A stretch of DNA of 64,000 nucleotides from Ustulina deusta. Lineage: Eukaryota; Ascomycota; Sordariomycetes; Xylariales; Xylariaceae. Shown here piece by piece: positions 11,982-24,305 of this stretch (the first letter of the stretch is position 1; each line of letters begins with the position of its first letter). The stretch is taken from the NCBI GenBank assembly GCA_023159155.1, contig JAJNNX010000018.1, positions 186,001 to 250,000 on the forward strand, given 5' to 3'. The notes under the pieces were generated by a model. The model was not told the DNA's origin. It saw only the letters and a program-made list of their open reading frames with translations, and ran no database searches. Both the position numbers and the translations under genes were made by a program.

Positions 11982-13165
11982 CCCAGCAGGTTTGATATGT
12001 CCTATCCAACAAATCTGCTCTGGTCCACCCTATTCTCTTATGTCTTGCGTCGAGCCAGCATCTAGCATTTCAGCATTAAAAAAAAAAAGAGTCTGGTAGT
12101 AAGATTCTCATCAACTCCCACCATAGAACCGGCTTACGTGGAACAGATAGACAGACAGACAAACACCCCAAGAAGAATAGTGTTTGTATGTAGCCAAAGG
12201 CTACCTACACACATATTACATTTGCTCTGTCAGAGCCAATCAATCAATATGCGCCATGATTTAACAATGCAGACGGAAAACTTAGAAGAAGAAAAACTAA
12301 AAGAGCTCGCGGCGAAAATTTTTTTAAAATTTTTTCTACCGGTTCTTTTTTCCTTTTCTTTTTGGAGTACCTAGAGCTTTCCCATAAATATTACAGGCTT
12401 GGTGTTTTCATATAGACAGGGACGGATTGGAGGGTATGACAAATAGATAACCAGATGGACTGTCAATTAGCTTGGCTTCACGGTTTTCATAGATGGTTAG
12501 CTGGCTGGCTGGATGGACGGATAAACACTATCTAGAAACTGCATAGCTAAATATATCAATTAACCAAAGCTATAGATCAACGCATCTCGCTCCTTGTTCA
12601 GCTGAGTGAAAGTTGCTGCACTACTAGAAGTGCAGAGAACCTATTAAGCCATGTCTACCTGAAAGTTAGTAAGTGAACCACAAAGATTGACAATTTCGAA
12701 GTGGGGCAAAATTGCAGAGGCAAAAGCACCCCATTATTTTTCTATCAAATATGAGAACATAAGAGCGAATCATTTCCAGTCCAGAACGCCCATGATTGCT
12801 TGATCTTATCCTCGTGCCTCGTTTTCTCTTCTCGGCCACTTTCCATTGTCACCAGTGCTAAAAGGTAGCACCAGACAAGGGTCAGATCTAAGACAAGATG
12901 CCATATATACAGCAAGCATGCCTACCTCTGTCTGCCTTGGCAATATAGAGCCCATGCTTGACACAAGAGCTCCCTCTATACTATGAAGTATAAAGGTGCA
13001 AAGATGTTGATTGAATATATCTTCCTGCACCTGCTAATGTTGTAAGATAACCCCCTTCTCTATCCCCTAAGCAGACTACGTGGTAGTCACAAGGTTCCTG
13101 CACCAATAACCGACAATAGCATGAAAAAGCAAGTCGTTGTCAATGCAAACAGCTTCCATTCATAC
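11982..13165. other. Convergent 3' intergenic region
   Basis: The acetyltransferase gene (plus) and NOG1 (minus) end towards each other here. The sequence is AT-rich with A runs near 12,078-12,090 and T/A runs near 12,315-12,335, and short tandem AGACAG and CTGG units near 12,147 and 12,495. No gene is seen; it should contain both polyadenylation regions. Confidence 0.6.
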
Positions 13166-16100
13166 TTAACGATGGCTTGCCTTGCCAATAGATCGTTTTC
13201 CTGAGAACTAGAGAGCAAAACCACATTAGTATCATTGTAGGTAAGTAATGTACAAAACTCAGAGAAGGGATTCGTGTAATAGAGCCTACCAAATGCTTCG
13301 CCAGCGAGGCAGTTGTATGCCGATCGGCCTCTCCTTGCCGCGCATTGCGATTCATTTTTCTCTGAGCAAGCTTCGCCTGTTTCTCGACCTTTGTGCGTGT
13401 CACCAAGTCGACAACACCATCCTCGCGGCGGTTGGTCGCCGGCTGGCTTCTTGCCCGACTCTTTGACCGCAATCTCTCTCTTGGGGTCTGGTCGATATCC
13501 ATGGCATTGGAATCCTCGGTACCTAGCCGGCTGCGGGTCATGGAACGGCCACGGCTCGTTGTCTGTGAACGACCGCGGAGTTGTAGTTCTTCGGTGTCAA
13601 CACCCAGCTGGTCGAGCGAATCCTCGAGTTGCGAGAGGGGTTTCTTGATAACACTGCGCGGTAGAGCAGCCCGGTTCTTGATTCTGCGCATTCTTGACTC
13701 GTTGCGAATGAGTGCTTGCTTCGTTCGGATCTGGTCGGCCTTCCTTCGGATCTCGGCCGCCTCGATATCATCGATCTCCTCATCCGAGTCATAGTATCCT
13801 TCTGCCTCAAGTTTCTCTTCTTCTTCTTCCAAGGCCTGCAACTTGGCCTCTATATCCGGGTCGACGTAGTCGTAAATATTCTTGCCATCCAGAATCTCGG
13901 GTATTCTATCATATTTCCATTCAGGGTTCTCCAAGAGATAGTCGGCCTTCAGGTCAACGTTGAACACGCCGGCTCCACCATTCGCTTCTTCCACATCTCT
14001 AGCAAGCGTGGGGCGGTTTGGGTCATTCTTATCATACTTCTTCTTGCCTAGGACTGCTGCGGGGATAAAACTCTCTCGCACTTCCGTAGGCTGAGCCACG
14101 TGAATTCTAGCCATCACATCCGCCAGTCGGCTGCCAATGACACCGCTGCTGCTAGTACCAGCGTTTACTTTCTCACTGACTCTGTGAGCTAGGAGTCTAT
14201 CGGAAACGAGGTTCTTGGCCTCCTGTACGCCTTCAGTCGTATTGCCTAGAAGTAGTTAGCAACATATTCAAGCTAGGCAGTAGCATGCGGACATCAATGA
14301 AAGCTAAAGTCTGATAGAGAGTCGCGCGTTGGAGAGCGGTATAAGGGGCGAATCGTGTTTTAAAGAAATTCCATACATGAGAGTTCGAGGATTTCAACCC
14401 CAGCGGATGAGATGAGCTCGTCAAGCTCGGCAGCAGTAGCCGAATCCAATTGATCACGCTTCAGGATATCGATCTTGTTGATGACAATAAAAATCAACTT
14501 ATTCGTGAACAAAGGTTTAAGACTCCGGAACAGCTGACACAAGTTAGAGATGGCAGACCTTGAAAGATATAGTGGAGGAGAGACCATACCTGCATCTGCG
14601 ACTTCACACTATAACCACATTGTTCAGACAAATCCATGAAATAGAGGATGGCGGCCCGAAGATGTGCTATAGCTGTGATGGATTCTGTCACAGTGTTAAG
14701 TCGTGCAATTATGAACCGAGAGCTAGGTTACTACTTACGCATCTCTATAGTATTCTAGTAAAGAATTAGTCCGTATTCACAATAAAAATGCAGGATAGGT
14801 TGAACATACCATTTCCTCAAGAGGGTGGTCGAGGACACCTTCACATTAAGTCAGTGGTACGATGACTGAAACGCTAGCCGGGATCTGGAGCATGCGGGTG
14901 CAGATGTTCCATGATTCACAAGTCATAGAATATGAAAAATGACCATAAGTGAGTGGTAGGAGGAGCCAGGAAACGTACCAGGGGTATCTATTGCTTGACT
15001 GAGGTGGCCATCATTAGTATTCGCCAATTTGAGGAAACACAAAAGGCTTACAATCTAAGGTAAGAGTAGTCAAAGTGACCAACACTATTCACGTTAGATA
15101 TTGCTGCGCAAGGGACGAATTATGAGAATAGATCCGTTCTTCGAATCAAGTATTTAGACTCACAAAAGGCTCTTTGTAGTGAAGGCATCTGTAACTCGAG
15201 TCAGTAATTTCCATATCGACAAAATTGGTCAATGTTTTTTGGAGTACGCCAGCCCGAAGATAAAATATAGTCTGAAGAGCACTGTGTCGCAAAATCAAGC
15301 AACAAATTCAACTGAAACCACCTGTGGGCTACTCACAAGGCATCACCTCCTGAATTGAATTAGCACTAAGGCAAGCAAGATACGGGTACATGAGCATCGT
15401 TAACATACAACATCGGCCCTTGAAATCGATTTCAAGAACGAGGATTTTCCCGTGTTAGGGAAGCCACAGATGAGCCTGAACAAAAGAGTTAGTCGACAAA
15501 TATGTAGATATATATAGGAATAGGAGGATATATGTATATCAGAAAGACGGGGGGGGAGAGACAAAGCAATATATATACAGAAAAGACCTACAATGTTCGG
15601 GCTGTTGGGTCTATGGAAGGAAGACGGCCAAGATGTTGTCGAACTTGATCCAAGTAAAGCAGGGGTTCCTTGAGACGACGGGTCAGGGTCGCCATGCGGC
15701 CAAGGGCCGCTTTCTTTAATTGTTTGCTTTTTAATATTAGTTCGGATCCTAGAATGACCATCCTTATCGAGTTTGCTTACCACTGATACAGAGATTGCGC
15801 ATATTTGAGCAGTCGGACTATCGGAGATCATTAGTAAATGCTTCTAGATTCGAAACGCTCTTTTTGACGAATACAGCGTTATAATTGTTGGTGTTATCGT
15901 TGTCGAGTCAATGCTGCGTAGAATGTAGGCTCTACCCCTTTATGCAAGAAAGGAGTGCTGTCTTCTCCAATAGTCGAGCTTCTACCCTGCAAACAACGGA
16001 TTGGTTTAAATGGAAGATAACTGCCCAGAAGATCGGCATATCCATTCCATAGCGTCTCGGGCCGTTAAATCATTGCTTTTGACTTGGCCAAGTCGGGTCC

Positions 16101-16860
16101 CGAGTCGACCATTGAACTCGATCCAGCGTTATTTGAAATGAAAGATAGCGACATACCGTAATCTCGAGCAATGCTCTCTATAAGACTCTTTGCTGTAGCG
16201 AGTTGTCCCAAGGCGATACGAAAAGTGTCGGCATCGTACAACGTCTAGGGAGTGAATCAGACAACCAGCTTCAAATATCCATGTTCACAGGACGTTCGGA
16301 GCACGTACGTTCATCAAATCCTTGTGGAACGGATGTAATTCATTCAACCGCGGGAATCCCTCCTGTAAAGCATGCATTAGCGACTGGGCTGTTTGCAGGC
16401 TAGCTGAGAAGAACCACGAACTAATATCAGGGACAGCTTCTCTGAGAATGTTTCGGCGGTGAATTTGACTTTCCTGGTAGACCAGTTAGCACCCACAACG
16501 CCTGACTGTTTCTGCATCTATATTACCTAGTGTAGAACGCTCCTACGGCACTGGTGAGTTACGGTCGGTTCTCAGGGGGCGGTGACACGCGGATGGAAGA
16601 TTTACTTATTCTCGAGATCTTGAAGCCACTGCAAGACGTTAGCAGCTCGTCTCCCCGCAGCGTGGTTGAGACGTGGGAGAACAGATGTTACCTTCGAATC
16701 TGAGTCGGTAGTCGACGCTGTGTCCTCGACAAAACAATCTACGACGGGGATGGGTCAGCGGACAGCCACCTTGGTCACACAGGTTCGAGTATAGGACACC
16801 AACATCGAGGAACTCGGAGGCGGTCGGGACCGGGGCGATGTCCTTCCAGGTAGTCTTCAT
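13166..16860 (-). CDS. NOG1: Nucleolar GTP-binding protein 1 (Nog1), 20 exons
   Basis: Exons in transcription order: 16860-16804, 16738-16692, 16628-16606, 16542-16527, 16473-16422, 16362-16309, 16244-16157, 15817-15781, 15726-15592, 15475-15409, 15349-15337, 15188-15164, 15084-15052, 14998-14979, 14838-14810, 14754-14739, 14684-14590, 14533-14377, 14245-13290 and 13207-13166. Every join keeps frame and gives 653 residues, close to yeast Nog1 (647). The protein starts [13 protein letters not shown]-domain motifs are G1 GFPNTGKS (174-181), G3 DTPG (220-223) and G4 NKID (288-291); the nucleolar region follows, with [14 protein letters not shown] and [13 protein letters not shown] blocks and a basic end, [15 protein letters not shown]. 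Nog1 is an essential GTPase of the Obg/CgtA group that rides on pre-60S particles from nucleolus to cytoplasm. Odd points: 19 introns, several exons of 13-29 nt, and one 339-nt intron (16156-15818). It is divergent from URA5. Confidence 0.95.
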
Positions 16861-17841
16861 TTTATCTATGCGACTTGGGTGCGACGAGCGCGCTGCGAAT
16901 CACACCAGGTGTACGAGTAATCCCTGCGCGGGGGGTTTGGTCGATACTAGCCGTCGAGAACTTCGTATCGTTGTTGTCTAATGGATTGTATTGCCAGCCG
17001 TGGCGCGGGTAGTGGTCGAGGTATAATGCGAGAGGGTACCAGCACGAATGGTCGGTAGGTGATGGATTAATTCGTTGATACCTCCTCGAGATACCGACCA
17101 GAGAAAAAAATCCGTGTGGGGCCGTGGGGTTATCAACTTGTTATCAAGTTAATCGGTGTGGACTTATCTTATCGATAATAATTGCTTTGTTGCTAGACTA
17201 CCTACCTAAGGTATCTAGCAGCTGGGTCTCGGTCAATATCCAAACTACCAATACGAGAGGCGAATTCGAGGGATCACTTGTCAACAACATCTGTTCTCTC
17301 TATCAATTCGGTGCACTCTTTGCCCATCTGCAGACCCTCAGAAGAAGGAATTGTTGGTGAATTGTTGGTAAGTTGCATTGTGTTTCTCATCGTTTTCCCT
17401 CCCCCCCCCTTCTCCATTGCTTCTCCATTACCCCACCTCAAAAAAGCTGGACATCCCACCCTTGAGTAGTGCCGGGGTTAGGCGCATGTTTAGTAAGGAC
17501 GAGGACAGTGGTGGTTCCGAGTTCACTAAAAAGGGTCTCTCGCATCAGAGAATTGTCCCTGTTCACTATTCTCAATATTTGCTTTCATGGCAATCGATAC
17601 GCAATGCCGGTTCGAAAGCAGGCACCTCACGTCTGGATGGCACGAGTCTATAAATGTAATTTAGACAACTGACACGCGTAGGTTTACCAGCCGGTTCGCT
17701 TCCAAGACATTGGAACTCGCTATATCGCGAAGAGAGCGCAAACATACTCGAGGTGGCGTGATCTTTTCTGTGGTCACACCCTGGGATCTTCAAGGACACG
17801 GAAATCCAGCACGGCCCTGCCATCTCGTATCATCAGTAGCA
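16861..17841. other. Divergent promoter region, NOG1 / URA5
   Basis: This 981-bp stretch separates the start codons of NOG1 (minus) and URA5 (plus) and must contain both promoters. It holds an AT-rich segment around 17,150-17,220 and a C-run near 17,400. The frame upstream of the URA5 ATG stays open back to 17,710 but has no ATG and no orthologous residues, so I treat it as leader. Confidence 0.6.
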
Positions 17842-18519
17842 ATGGCCTTGCCCCAGTATAAGCAAGACTTCCTTCACGCGGCCATCTCGGGAGGTGCTCT
17901 GCGGTTTGGCTCTTACGAGTTGAAGTCAAAGCGCATCTCGCCCTACTTCTTCAACGCTGGCGACTTCTTCACCCTTGAGCTACACCTGCCCATTGCAGAC
18001 GCCTATGCTCACACCATTGTCGCCGAGTCGCCCGAGTTCGATGTCATCTTCGGACCGGCCTACAAGGGCATCCCGCTAGCCGCCACCGTGCTCTACGCCC
18101 TTGGTCGCATAGACTTCGCCAAGTATCGCAGCGTGGCCTATAGCTACGATCGCAAGGAGGCCAAGGATCACGGCGAGGGCGGCACTATCGTTGGCTCTCC
18201 GCTCAAAGGAAAACGTGTGCTGATCATCGATGACGTGGTTTCCGCCGGTACTGCGAAGCGCCAGGCCATTGATATGATCCGCGCTCAGGGTGGTACCGTT
18301 GTTGGTATTGTTGTTGCACTCGACCGTCAGGAGACACTGCCGGATGGTGATGGTAAGACGAGTGCTATCGGCCAGCTACGGAAGGAATACAACATCCCAA
18401 TCCTAGCCATCATTAAGCTCGATGACATCATTTCTGCCGGCATGAAAGGCGTCATCTCAGACCAAGCTGTGATTCAGCGAATCGAGGAGTACAGAGCCAA
18501 ATACGGTGCCAGCGAATAA
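17842..18519 (+). CDS. URA5: Orotate phosphoribosyltransferase
   Basis: A single exon of 225 residues, the usual length of fungal OPRTases. It transfers the phosphoribosyl group of PRPP to orotate to give orotidine 5'-phosphate, the fifth step of UMP synthesis, in the cytosol. Diagnostic segments are [19 protein letters not shown] (22-40), the pocket [11 protein letters not shown] (70-80), the mobile catalytic loop [13 protein letters not shown] (102-114) and the PRPP-binding motif [13 protein letters not shown] (125-137), all intact. The start [10 protein letters not shown] matches the family N-terminus and fixes the ATG at 17842. It has no intron, in sharp contrast to the neighbouring NOG1. 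Loss of such genes in fungi gives uracil auxotrophy with 5-FOA resistance (family knowledge). Confidence 0.97.
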   Translation: MALPQYKQDFLHAAISGGALRFGSYELKSKRISPYFFNAGDFFTLELHLPIADAYAHTIVAESPEFDVIFGPAYKGIPLAATVLYALGRIDFAKYRSVAYSYDRKEAKDHGEGGTIVGSPLKGKRVLIIDDVVSAGTAKRQAIDMIRAQGGTVVGIVVALDRQETLPDGDGKTSAIGQLRKEYNIPILAIIKLDDIISAGMKGVISDQAVIQRIEEYRAKYGASE

Positions 18520-19567
18520 AGCGTAAGAAGCTGTGCGTCACAGGTACCATTTAGGTAGAGTTCACCTTGGGCTAGGTATTCGAAACAAGCGTGGTTTGTA
18601 GGAGAAAAGTAGTCTTTCTGATTTGGTTGGTTGCTGCTGAGGGTATGAATAGCAAAGACCCCTAAGAAGACCTGTCTCAGGTATTGCATCCTTCTTCTGG
18701 CAATCGTTAGTAAAAATACAAGATTGGCTCGTTCCTCGGCAGCCGGGTTTCTGTTAATGTCCGCCTCAAAACAAAGATCCGGGGGATTACTTCCAAAAGG
18801 GTTGGCCCAGAGGGATAGATGTGTTTCTCATAACCTAATTCCCCTCTATGAAACTCCCCTTGCCTATTATTGAGGGCATCTTACTAGGAATTACCACATC
18901 TTCAATTCATACGTGCCTACTAGGATCACTATACTCGCTTAGTCGGGATGGATGTTCTTGAGTGTGGGGCAAAATACCCTGTTTGAGCAAGACCTCGCTC
19001 AGGTATTATGCCTGGCATGTATTCATCACAACAGTAGACAAGCCACAAAGTACTAATACAAAAGCAGCCTCCTGACCAATAGTGACACAAAAAGTCATCT
19101 TCTTGCCCGATCCGGACTGGCTCACCGCCCATCTGCCTATCTGCATGTAGTTGCCTATATCTGACTGTCTACCTGCCTACCGAGACACTGAGGTATATCT
19201 ACATCCATTTTTAAGCATCGACATCCCGTGTTCGCGACCAGTTGATCCAAGCTGAGGCGACACATCACCCGATCGGTTGACCATATCAAACCTCTCTCTC
19301 TCTTTTTTTTTTTCTTTGCTCGTGCTGTCTCGTGTCACCCACACATCTCGTGTGCTTGGCTCGAAATCTCTTCGATTGCTTGCGCCCGCCGATCCAGCCG
19401 ATGCATACGTATATACAAGGGTCACGCAGCCAAAGATACCTACGTCGAAGTCGTTCAACAAATTTCTCATCTCACCTTCGCCTTCTCTTGCCACTATTAC
19501 AAGCGAGAGGTAACACATCATTTCTCATCTGAACTGTCAGCTTGGGCTGGCTCACCACAACCGCAAC
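18520..19567. other. Intergenic, 1.05 kb, no gene
   Basis: Probable URA5 3' UTR followed by the promoter and leader of the small membrane-protein gene. A CT/T tract lies near 19,290-19,316. Open frames here overlap on both strands and look non-coding. Confidence 0.55.
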
Positions 19568-20147
19568 ATGTCACCGCTCCAGTAAGCCAACTCAGTACAA
19601 CCCAAGCAAGCCGTCCAGCCAGCCATCCAGCCAGCCATCACTGATATAATCACCCAATCTGTGCATGATATCCCAACCGCCGTCACCATCACTACCACCA
19701 TTACTACCGCCATTATTAATGTCCTACTACATAAATGTATATAGTTGCCCAAGCCCCTAGCTGGCTGCCACCACAGATGACTGATATTATCTTACCAATC
19801 TATCTCACATTTTATTTCCGTGTCTTATCCTAATCCAGCCACCCCCCCCCCCCTAATCTGTACCGCCCTCCGGAATTTGAAGAAACAAGGCCAGGACGTC
19901 AACTAACAATACTAGATCTTTTCGCAATCTCTCGCCAAAGACTCGCATCGGTGTGGGTCTAGGTCTGCTGGCCTGGGGCGTCATCGGTCTGCAGCTGTCG
20001 GATCGGGCCGAGGAGCGGTACTTCAAACCTACGGAGGAGGACCATGCTCAGCTGCGGGAGATGTCGCCAAGGATCACAACCGTGGACCGGGTTAAAGGTG
20101 GCACCACCACCACTGATAGTAGTAGCAGTCATGGTTCTGCAAGTTGA
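19568..20147 (+). CDS. Small single-pass membrane protein (81 aa), function unknown
   Basis: Exon 1 is only 14 nt (19568-19581, coding MSPLQ in part), then an intron of 334 nt (19582-19915) with a good branch site (CTAAC) shortly before the acceptor, and exon 2 from 19916 to the TGA at 20147. The product starts MSPLQSFRNLSPKTRIG, has one hydrophobic helix with Gly (VGLGLLAWGVIGLQL, about residues 18-32), then a charged segment (SDRAEERYFKPTEED) and a Ser/Thr-rich tail. A short basic N-terminus followed by one membrane helix fits an inner-mitochondrial or ER membrane microprotein; I cannot name the family. The start is chosen because the splice restores a continuous, well-composed N-terminus. 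Repeats of CCAGCCAGCCAT and a C run lie in the intron. Confidence 0.7.
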
Positions 20148-21291
20148 TTGATCAATCGTCAGGTAGGAGAGTCAGACAACTAAGCCATTATGATATGAGG
20201 GTTACGTAGCTCGCCACGCGAGTGAGCAAACGGCGGGATTAAGAGCAATTAACCTACAGCTTTGATTCCTTTCTTGTTTCTTTTCATGAAATCCGATACC
20301 GCCACGAGTTCCCCACCACAGGGGAAACAGAGCCGGGACTCTCTATATATTCGGTCCTCGGTTCAACCTGTTTGCAAAAGCTGGTCATGTAATCAAGCAA
20401 AGAACCCTGTACACACAGAAGCCCATGCTTGGATGCTAGGATATGCGTACCCATCTATGTATATATATTACATATGTATACATACAATGATTATTAGATT
20501 TAAAAAAAAAAAAAAAGGCAGAGCAGTTCAGAGCCAATCCTTCATACCTGCTGGTCTCCAATTACATGTCACACTTAGATGGGAGACTACCCTTTGCCAA
20601 CCCGACCGAAAAAGCGGGCAAATCAAAGCATCATGGCAATTCGAATTGGTTACAAACTTAATGGAAATGTAGACATCAACGAATAGTAATCAAGGCTCTT
20701 CGTTTGACCGCGAACCAATCAGCCTGGAATATGTCACGAAAGAAAGCATGAGTACTTGAGAGTGGGCACTGCTAAAATATAAACAATCAATGCAGATATG
20801 TGCACAGGCCCAGTGGATCATCATCATACATATCGAGAAGAAACAAGAGTTTTATGATTCAGAGGTGCATAGTCTATATCTGATGAGCTGTAAAAGTGCA
20901 ATGTTCGTCATTTCGCTGCAGACCCATCGCAAGTCCCCTACCGCTCAGCCAAATGCCCAGTTTCATGAAAGATGCGTAGCCCGTGGAAAAAAGGATAATC
21001 CATCAGGGATATCGGCCCCGCCCGAGCACCTCGAAACGTCAAACCATGACAACCCCCATTGGAAACAAGTCCAAGTCCCGAATTCTAATCGTCGTGTCTA
21101 AATGCGAGAAAGCCTCAGCCAGTCTAATGGAAGGTGTACGAACCGAACCAGAAAATGCAAATCAAACTACCACCCATCATGCTGGTCCCATGCAAGCGAA
21201 GGGAAACTTTTGGATGATCAGAAATGTAGGAAACAAGAACGCCATGAATGCTCGGAAAAGCGCAGACTGCAATCTGCCACCGCTGCCCCCA
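20148..21291. other. Convergent 3' intergenic region
   Basis: The small membrane-protein gene (plus) and the C2H2 factor (minus) converge here. AT-rich sequence with a long A tract near 20,503-20,516 and short alternating TA/TG. No gene is supported. Confidence 0.55.
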
Positions 21292-24200
21292 TTATATTCT
21301 CGTCTTGACACAAGGTGCAGTTGAAGACTCCACAATGGCTGGCAATGGCTTAAAGAATTGGGTCATGTCAAGGGTGAGGTTAGAAACTGCGTAGTCAGGG
21401 TTCATCTCGCCCACTGAGCCAAATTCCTCACCACGTGAGGCTCCGTCGGTCTCAACCCAGGCTGTTGCGGCCTTGAGAAGTTGTATGACTTGCGTTAGCC
21501 GTTGATCTGGACCTAGCTGGACAACAGTCAAGCGAGGAGTCCGGAGAAATAACTTCGCAAGCCAGAAGAAGTGTGGACCATCCCGAGAGAAGCCATGGCG
21601 TCGAGGATTTGAAACAGAAGGCGGAAATTGAATGGCCATATCCATATCCCAGTAAGATTTCCATTTGTCGAGTGCCGCACTAAAGTTGTGGTACATCTCG
21701 GGGGACATGGGTAGAGTCCCGGGTATGGGTGTATTTCTTCCGCTATTGTTTGTTTCGTGGCGACCGTTACCAGCATCAGACCCTCCCATAACGACCCAGT
21801 CGTTTTGACGAAGTGGTGTTGTCGAACCGCTCAGCTCAGTCAAATCGCCTTCCATATGTACTCGTCTAACCTGGGCAAGAATAGCGTGAATTAAAATGAA
21901 TTTTCCCCAGAGATTGGTGCTTCCCGGCTGAATTTGAATAGAATCATCTAACATCGCCCGCAGGACTAAATGCAATTCAGGTTGCTTGCTCCGTTGAGAG
22001 CCGTCGGGGTTGGCCTTCTTCACAGCATCCGAACCAAACAAATTGAGGGTATCAGCACACTCATCTCCGGACTGAGCTTCCCACGCAGCATCATCGGCTG
22101 GGAGTGGAATACAGATTTCAAACGCGTCGAATTGTGGATCGAGGTTGAAATACAAACCACGTGCAACATCCAGCAGATACACCATATGCATCAGGCGGAT
22201 ACGCTTTTCTTGTTCAACCCATGCTACCCAGTCAAAAGGTTGAGAGCTGATTTTCTGCAGATCGAGGTTTGGTTGGTGGAGAAAGCTGTAGAGACTCGAG
22301 TCATTCTGAATCCGTAACAGATCGGAGCACCGCGCAATTGAGGCGACAACTGGGAATACTCGTCGAGCTGTCTCCCTCTGGATTGGGGTTCCGTTCCAGA
22401 TCAGTAGGGATGACATCAGAACTAATGCCTGTAGCTTCTCAAGACCAACTTTGTCTTTCCCGTTCTCAATCTTGAACAGCGGTTGCGATTCTACCAAATT
22501 GCAGTCACGTTCAAGAGCAATGTTGAGGAAAGTTGTAACCTCACGCACGAGCCCTTGGTCAACACGATCAGAGTAACAAGCGCCAATACAGCACATGGCA
22601 GCTGTAAGGCCAGGGTAGGCTTCCATGATGCGAAAAGTAGGAATGTGGAGAAAGGAAAAGTGAATATGAAAATGGATAAAGGACTCGAGAAAAAATCTAA
22701 TATTTTCGGGGTGGAAAAAGAGATGTATGGCATTGTTCTCGGGGGAGATGTAATTGCCAGGCGGGTAGAAGAAGTTGACTATTTGAGTAGTAAGTTGCTG
22801 GCACCCATCCTGCATAGATATCTGCGGTTCCCAGTTCGAGATGAAGGGCGGTCGATCGGTGCCATCGTTCGAGGGAGCGCCCGGTGTGCCATTGGATCTC
22901 TCGGAGTTGAGGTTAGGCTCGGTTTTGATTGCGGTCTGATTCTGTCCAATATTAGGAGATGGGAACGTAGTGTTGTAGGTATGTGTTGGTTGCGCACCAG
23001 GCTGTTGGAACATCTGAGACCAGTCAAGGCCCGACTGTTGGTTTGAGCCCGAAGCTCCATACATGGGCATGCCATTCTGGTTGGGAGGCATGTTGAAATT
23101 GGCCAACTGTGGGTTGATGTTCGACGCCATCGAGTTCGGCACTTCACCATTATAGCCACCTGGCATGTTTCTGCGGTCCCGGTTGGCGGCATCGTCCATC
23201 CGACTCATACTGCTTGATCTAGAGAGCTGATTCTGGTCGTTGGCCATGTTTCCCATACCATCTTGGATCTGGACCATACCGAAAGGATGGACAACTCCGT
23301 CACCTGACATGCTGGCCATGCCATTCATGTGACTCAAGTCGCCCTCGTTCGCCTTCTGCGCATTCTGCTGCTGTTTTTTAACGTGTGCTTGGGGATGAGA
23401 CAGGTGACTCGCCCCAGTTGGGTTACCTCGACGAATCGAGCATTTTTGGAAGTGGCGCTTCAAAATATCACTTCGTGAAAACGTATCGCGGCATAACACG
23501 CACATATATGGGCGGTCGCCGGTGTCTGCTCGATCAATTAGTATGCCTATAAAACCGTTACGGAAACTACAAACTTACGGCGCAGTAGGTGGCGCTTGAG
23601 GTGCTTAGCATGGAGGTAAGTTTTGGTACAATGGGGACAAGGAAACTTTCCGTCAGCATCCTTCTGAGGGATGACAGTGTTCTTCGAGGCACCACTGCCT
23701 GTGGGGGCTGCGGGCCGACCCGGAGCACTTGGCAAAATTCCGCGTCGTCCTTGGGATCCCACCACATGAGTGGGTTGTTCGGTATCCTGGAGTAAAGATG
23801 GTTGGTGGCTCATCATAGGACTTCCGCCATAAGGGGAAGACATTCCTGATGTAGGCATAATTCCACCAGCGGGCATAGGGCGGAGGACGGGAGGTCGCGC
23901 TGCAGCCGGCGCCGGTGCGATGGGTTGCGGGTGCGAAGCCGCAACGGAAGCCTGTGGCATCATAGACGTGGTCGTCGGATAGCCTTGAGGAGGATTCTGA
24001 TACTGATTAGGCATCATGCCATACGAACCACGGGCGGGACCTGCGTTCGGAGGCGGATAGTTGCTCATATTGTTCTGTGGCTGAGGTGTACTGGGAGTAC
24101 CTGGCGTCCTAGGCGTATGAGGGTGGCTCCCGTAGATAGATTGCATACTATTATTATTATGCTGCAGAGGGGGCAAGGTGTGCTGAGTGGAGGAACCTTG

Positions 24201-24305
24201 CTGCAGCTGATGAGGCGCTATGGCTGATGGAGAAGGGTACGAAGAGCCCGAAGTGCCTAACTGGTTAGACGAGTACTGCTGCTGAGCAGAAGGGGTGTTG
24301 TCCAT
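21292..24305 (-). CDS. C2H2 zinc-finger / fungal-regulatory-domain transcription factor
   Basis: Two exons, 24305-23579 and 23525-21292, joined by a 53-nt intron inside the zinc-finger region, give 986 residues. The N-terminal 220 residues are a Gln/Pro/Ser-rich low-complexity segment. Two adjacent fingers follow at about 223-271: CPHC..H..H, the linker HTGDRPY, then CVLC..H..C, a C2HC-type second finger. After a Gln/Asn/Met-rich spacer comes a large helical region (PFISNWEPQI to the C-terminus) of the fungal regulatory type (middle homology region), including YLLDVARGLYFNLDPQFDAF. This combination marks nuclear DNA-binding regulators of the ADR1-like class; the target pathway cannot be read from sequence. 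The ATG at 24305 (MDNTPSAQQQ) is the first in frame. The join restores the classical finger linker, which supports the intron. Confidence 0.9.

Noticed and set aside
15818..16156. A C/D-box snoRNA inside the long NOG1 intron
   Set aside because: ATGATTT on the minus strand is only a weak C-box match and no paired D box with a terminal stem is visible.
17710..17841. N-terminal extension of URA5 (44 codons upstream in frame)
   Set aside because: No ATG in the extension, no match to OPRTase N-termini; the ATG at 17,842 gives the normal family length.
20520..20640. A stretch with AGATGGGAGACTACC, recalling the 3' half of 5S rRNA
   Set aside because: The 5' half of 5S rRNA and its internal control region are missing.
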